Positions 40,036 to 43,530 of a DNA stretch of 43,530 nucleotides are shown here, in pieces. The stretch spans positions 1 through 43,530 of the forward strand of contig JANXRL010000172.1 of NCBI GenBank assembly GCA_025352985.1. The letters are read 5' to 3'. The notes under the pieces were generated by a model. That model was not told where the DNA came from. It saw only the letters and a list, made by a program, of their open reading frames with translations, and ran no database searches. The position numbers and the translations under genes were made by a program. The first letter of the stretch is position 1. Each line of letters opens with the position of its first letter. This DNA is from Verrucomicrobiota bacterium (GTDB lineage Bacteria > Verrucomicrobiota > Verrucomicrobiia > Opitutales > Opitutaceae).

Positions 40036-40461
40036 TTAGCGGTTGAGAGTGGCGAAGGTGACGTCGGAGATGCCGGCGCGGGCGGCGGAATCGACGACGG
40101 CGGAGATATAGCGCACGGGGGTGAGGGCGTCGCTGCGGATGAGGACGCGGATCTTCGGGTCGGCCTTTTTGCGGGCGGCGAGGGTGGCCACGACGTTGTC
40201 GAGGTTTACGGGAGCCTCGTCGTAGGTGGTGATGGCGCGGCTTTCGGAGGCTTTCCAGGCGATGTTGAAGACGAGTTCGCCCTCGGAGCTTTCCTTTTTG
40301 TTGGCGTCGGGCGCGGCGGGAAGCTCGATCGCGGGATCGTAGCGCGTGACGGCAGTCATGGCGATGCTCATGAAGAAAATGAGCAGCACCAGAAGCACGT
40401 CGATCATCGGGGCGATTTGGAATTCGGGCTCGCCATCACCTCCGCCACCACCACCAGCCAT
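40036..40461 (-). CDS. ExbD/TolR-family protein (first)
   Basis: This 141-residue ExbD-like protein has a Gly-rich cytoplasmic tip (MAGGGGGGDG), the membrane helix FQIAPMIDVLLVLLIFFMSI with Asp21, and a periplasmic domain with IRVLIRSDALTPVRYISAVV. It follows the ExbB gene after 57 bases. It pairs with the second ExbD downstream. The ATG at 40461 has no purine-rich ribosome binding site. Confidence 0.92.
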   Translation of the reverse strand: MAGGGGGGDGEPEFQIAPMIDVLLVLLIFFMSIAMTAVTRYDPAIELPAAPDANKKESSEGELVFNIAWKASESRAITTYDEAPVNLDNVVATLAARKKADPKIRVLIRSDALTPVRYISAVVDSAARAGISDVTFATLNR

Positions 40462-40518
40462 AGTAAAAAGGAGTTAAGGGTTAAATTAAGGGTAGGAAAC
40501 CGGCGATCAGGCGCGGGG

Positions 40519-41298
40519 TTATTCGGCCGGGGCGGCCTCGGTGTTCCAGGTGGGGGCGGCGGCGTAGGATTCGCCGCCGGCGAACTCGACTTCGGAGAGC
40601 TGGCTGTAGGGGAACTTGCGGAAGAGGTCGGCGACCGCGATGGAGAGGCCGTGGATCTGGTGGGAGACGCGGTTGCGGAGGAGATAGTAGAACACGAAGG
40701 CGGGTATGGCGACGATGAGGCCGCCGGCGGTGGCGTGGAGCACGTGGCCGATGGCGCCGGAGAGCTTGGAGGGGTCGGCCGCGCCGGCTTGGCCCATCTG
40801 GGAGAAGGCGTCGATCATGCCGAGCACGGTGCCGGTGAGGCCGACCATGGGGGCGATGACGCCGATGACGGAGAGGTAGGCGATCTTGTTTTGGAACTTG
40901 GAATTTTCGCCGACGATGGAGTTGCCCATGGCGTCCTCGGTGGCGGCCAGGCCGCCGGGGGCGTGCTTGAGGCCGGCGTGGACGACGTTGGTGAGGGTGT
41001 CGGGATTGGCGGCGCAATAGTTGAAGGCGCCCTGATAATCGCCTTTGCGGAAGAAATCGCGGAGGGTTTCGAGGGAGGCGGCGGGGATGAGGAGGCGGGG
41101 GGCGCTCTTCATGTAAACGTCGAGAACGAAGTAAACGACGATCATGCTGCACACGATGAGGAACCAGATCGCGGGCATGTTGAGCTCTTGGAAGAGGGAG
41201 CGCTTGACGACGACGGGAGCGGTATCGGCGGCCCGCAGGAGAGAGGGCAGAGCGAACAGGGAGGCGGCGGACAACCAGCGGAGGAGGGGAGTCTTCAT
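40519..41298 (-). CDS. MotA/TolQ/ExbB-family proton channel protein
   Basis: This 259-residue inner-membrane motor subunit has an N-terminal signal-like segment (1-23), then three transmembrane helices (about 42-62, 140-162, 188-207). The conserved core is APMVGLTGTVLGMIDAF and the last-helix motif ALHATAGGLIVAIPAFVFYY-like, here HVLHATAGGLIVAIPAF. These are diagnostic for ExbB/TolQ. It forms the channel with the two ExbD proteins encoded just downstream. The upstream sequence before the ATG is pyrimidine-rich (CCTCCTCTCATC). Confidence 0.93.
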   Translation of the reverse strand: MKTPLLRWLSAASLFALPSLLRAADTAPVVVKRSLFQELNMPAIWFLIVCSMIVVYFVLDVYMKSAPRLLIPAASLETLRDFFRKGDYQGAFNYCAANPDTLTNVVHAGLKHAPGGLAATEDAMGNSIVGENSKFQNKIAYLSVIGVIAPMVGLTGTVLGMIDAFSQMGQAGAADPSKLSGAIGHVLHATAGGLIVAIPAFVFYYLLRNRVSHQIHGLSIAVADLFRKFPYSQLSEVEFAGGESYAAAPTWNTEAAPAE

Positions 41299-41339
41299 GA
41301 TGAGAGGAGGCGTTGGGTTAAGCTTTAGGATTAAAAAAA

Positions 41340-42149
41340 TCAGAGATTGGACTCGGCCTTGGCGGCGGTGGCTTCGGCGGATTCCGGGAAAGTGTTGATC
41401 AACTCCAGATAGGCGCGCTCGGCGTGGCCGTTGTCGCCGTAGCCCTTGTAGCAGCGGGCGCTGCCGAGGAGGGCGGCGGGGATGAGCTCGGTGTGGGAGC
41501 CATAAAAGACGGGCACCTGAAGATAAAACTCAAGGGCCTTGTCGAAGGCTTTGTTTTCGAAGGCGATGTCGCCGCGCAGGAGGAAGGCGCGGGCCTCGAT
41601 CTCGGCGGAGGAGTGCTTTTGGAGAATCGAGTCGAGCATGGCGTCGGCGATGTCGGGCTTGTTCAGCTTGAGCTGGACCTCGGCGAGGATGAGCTGGCCG
41701 GCCTTGACGTCGTCAGGGTCGGCTCCGGCGGAAATGATTTCGCGGGCGGCGCTTTCGGCCTCGGTGATTTTCTTTTGGACGAGCAAGGCGCGGGCGCGGA
41801 CCACGGCCGCGTCGCTCCACCATGAGCCCGGCACGGAGGGGAACGGGGCGAACAGGGTGTAGATGGGGGTGATTTTCCCTTGGGCTTCGGCCGCCTTGCC
41901 GGAGGCGAGCAGGGTGACGGCGGCTTCGATCTCGGCGGGTTCGGGCCAGTCGAGGCGGGTGACCTGGGCTATGGGATAGGACACTTCGGCGGAGCCTTCG
42001 GTGCTTCCGGCGAGGGCTTTCACAAGGGTGCCGTTTTTCAAGACGACGTCGGATTGGTTAAGGGCGCGGCCATCTTTGAGGATGTAGCGTTGCGCGCTGA
42101 GCGGGGCGGCGCAGGCGAGGGCGAGAACGATGCAGGCAAAGGACTTCAT
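41340..42149 (-). CDS. Exported TPR-repeat protein
   Basis: This is a 269-residue protein with a signal peptide (about 1-19, LSAQ). Residues about 20-70 form a small beta unit (YILKDGRALNQSDVVLKNGT) seen at the head of other verrucomicrobial envelope TPR proteins. The rest is helical, with TPR-like pairs such as SAEIEARAFLLRGDIAFENK and ALLGSARCYKGYGDNGHAER. It probably works in the periplasm with the ExbB-ExbD-VWA complex encoded downstream. Its ATG overlaps the stop of the preceding TPR gene (ATGA). Confidence 0.82.
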   Translation of the reverse strand: MKSFACIVLALACAAPLSAQRYILKDGRALNQSDVVLKNGTLVKALAGSTEGSAEVSYPIAQVTRLDWPEPAEIEAAVTLLASGKAAEAQGKITPIYTLFAPFPSVPGSWWSDAAVVRARALLVQKKITEAESAAREIISAGADPDDVKAGQLILAEVQLKLNKPDIADAMLDSILQKHSSAEIEARAFLLRGDIAFENKAFDKALEFYLQVPVFYGSHTELIPAALLGSARCYKGYGDNGHAERAYLELINTFPESAEATAAKAESNL

Positions 42150-43530
42150 GAGGAGCCTCCCGCGGGCGTGGCCGGCACTTGGAGTTCGAGGACGGAGATG
42201 CGGGATTTGGCCTGTTCGATTTCGGGGAAGTTCGCCAGGCGCTTGTCGCGAAGCATTTCGCGGTAGGTGGCGAGGGCTTCCTTGAGCTGGCCGAGTTTTT
42301 CAAAGGTTTCGCCGCTGCTGATGTAGGCGCGGGCGACCCATGGGGTGTATTTGCGGTAGGAAATGAAGACGCGCTGGAAGTTGGCCTGGGCCTCGGCGAG
42401 GTTGTCGCGGCCGCCGCGCTTGACGAGGATTTCGCCGAGGGAGTAAACGCTTTGGGCGGTGGCGGGGCCGCGCCACTGGCGGTTGGTGGCGATCTGTTGG
42501 AAGAGTTCCTTGGAGGCGTCGAGATTACCCTTGGCGAGAAGAGTCTTGGCGCGGCCGAGGGTGGCGTCGAGCAACTTGAAACGGGCGCCTGCCTTGTCGA
42601 TGGCGTTGTTATATTGGGTAAGGGCGACGTCGTAGTCGCCTTTGCGGTAGGCGAGTTCACCGAGGCCGACGTAGCCGAAGTCGGCGTAGATGGAGCGCGG
42701 ATAGCGGGCGACGATGGTGGTGTATAGGGCCTTGGCCTGATCGAGCTTGCCTTGCTCGAGCACCAGATCGCCGACGCAGCCGAGCAGGCCGGGGGGGAGG
42801 GCTTCGGGGGATATCTCGGCGCCGATGCGGGCAAGGAGTTCGTCGCGGAGGGCGTTGTTTTTGCGGAAGGAGGCGACTTCTGACTCGGTGAACCACACGC
42901 GGGCTTTGACGGTGGGGTTATTGAGAGTCTCCGGGGTCATGAGCAGGCTTTCGATTCTTGCGGCGATCATCTCGGGCGTGGGGGAGGGAGGGCGGGAGCC
43001 ATCGGGACCGGCCTTGGGGGTGCGGGCCATCAGGGTGGCGATTTGCGTCAGCAGGCGCTCGACGGTGTCGCGATCAGACTCGGCAACGTAACGCTGGGCG
43101 ATGGCGCACATCTGGTCGATGGCGGCGTCCACATGGCCTACTTTGGAGCGGAGCTTGCCGATCCAGTAGGCGGCGTTGATGACAAACGGATGGTCGGGAT
43201 GGGTGCGGGCGAAGTCGGACCACATGGTGGCGGCCGTGTCGTAGTCGTGTTTGGCCTGATAGTGGCGTGTAAGTTCGTCGAGCACGTAGCCGAGGAGATC
43301 GTCGGCGAGCGGCAGGAGGAGGGCGGCACGGTAGCTGGCGATGGCGTCGTCGATGCGGTCTTCGCCTGCAAAGACGTCGCCTTGGGCGGAAAGAACTTCA
43401 CCGCGCCGAGGGTCGTCTCCGGGATAGTCTTTCAACCAGGCCCCTAGTTTTTCCTCGGCAGATTGATAGTGCTGCAAGGCGTATTCGCAGGAACCGATGC
43501 GGTAGCGGGCGTCGGAGACGAAGCGTCCCT
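42146..43530 (-). CDS. TPR-repeat protein, N-terminus outside the window
   Basis: The frame is open to the window edge (460 residues visible, first readable GRFVSDARYRIGSCEYALQH). It consists of many tetratricopeptide-like helix pairs, for example YADFGYVGLGELAYRKGDYD, ALTQYNNAIDKAGARFKLLD and RAYISSGETFEKLGQLKEAL. Such proteins are scaffolds for protein contacts in the envelope. Its stop overlaps the start of the second TPR gene. A TTG at 43477 is an internal codon, not the start. The role is inferred only from the operon. Confidence 0.85.
   Translation of the reverse strand, partial: GRFVSDARYRIGSCEYALQHYQSAEEKLGAWLKDYPGDDPRRGEVLSAQGDVFAGEDRIDDAIASYRAALLLPLADDLLGYVLDELTRHYQAKHDYDTAATMWSDFARTHPDHPFVINAAYWIGKLRSKVGHVDAAIDQMCAIAQRYVAESDRDTVERLLTQIATLMARTPKAGPDGSRPPSPTPEMIAARIESLLMTPETLNNPTVKARVWFTESEVASFRKNNALRDELLARIGAEISPEALPPGLLGCVGDLVLEQGKLDQAKALYTTIVARYPRSIYADFGYVGLGELAYRKGDYDVALTQYNNAIDKAGARFKLLDATLGRAKTLLAKGNLDASKELFQQIATNRQWRGPATAQSVYSLGEILVKRGGRDNLAEAQANFQRVFISYRKYTPWVARAYISSGETFEKLGQLKEALATYREMLRDKRLANFPEIEQAKSRISVLELQVPATPAGGSS

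Overview
The window looks like a chromosomal segment of a Gram-negative bacterium of the Verrucomicrobiota, most likely Opitutaceae-like. This is an inference from G+C-rich codon use, scarcity of Shine-Dalgarno sites, the protein flavour, and a mix of signal-peptide TPR proteins, tandem ExbD proteins and an SHD1-like domain. No rRNA or marker search could be run.

Layout. 1-3959 (minus): F-type ATP synthase operon atpB-E-F-H-A-G, with atpG cut by the window edge. 4141-6917 (minus): trmB, then a PhoR-like sensor kinase and PhoB-like regulator. 7099-10656: a GH51 arabinofuranosidase gene interrupted by one in-frame TAG, divergent from an AraC-family regulator. 10770-15262 (minus): mnmG, mnmE and recA, with a clear terminator after recA. 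15428-16294: a DUF486 membrane protein and a divergent monothiol glutaredoxin. 16395-22560 (plus): gltB and gltD, the two subunits of glutamate synthase.

The most unusual part is 22605-28980. The 5' end of a photolyase gene occurs three times there, and two copies of a 172-bp direct repeat (about 94% identical) head two gene modules. Module 1 is a tight operon: a CHASE2-domain membrane protein, an exported protein of unknown function, and a predicted lipoprotein caspase (C14) with Sel1-like sequence and a duplicated C-terminal unit. Module 2 is one exported SHD1-like protein. Between them lies a deleted REP-associated tyrosine transposase (RAYT) remnant with 37-38 bp inverted ends. The third photolyase copy is cut at codon 65, where it abuts the 3' end of an epimerase gene.

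29005-38065 is a surface-glycan or glycolipid cluster: a UDP-sugar epimerase, five GT4-type glycosyltransferases, and an acyl carrier-dehydratase fusion overlapping a ketoacyl synthase gene. 38107-43530 (minus) is an envelope energy-transduction operon: two TPR proteins, ExbB, two ExbDs, and a protein with a TonB-like membrane anchor joined to a VWA-like domain.

No tRNA, rRNA, CRISPR array or intact transposase was recognised. The only stretch over 300 bases without an intact gene is 27245-27822, filled by the RAYT remnant and repeat copy 2.
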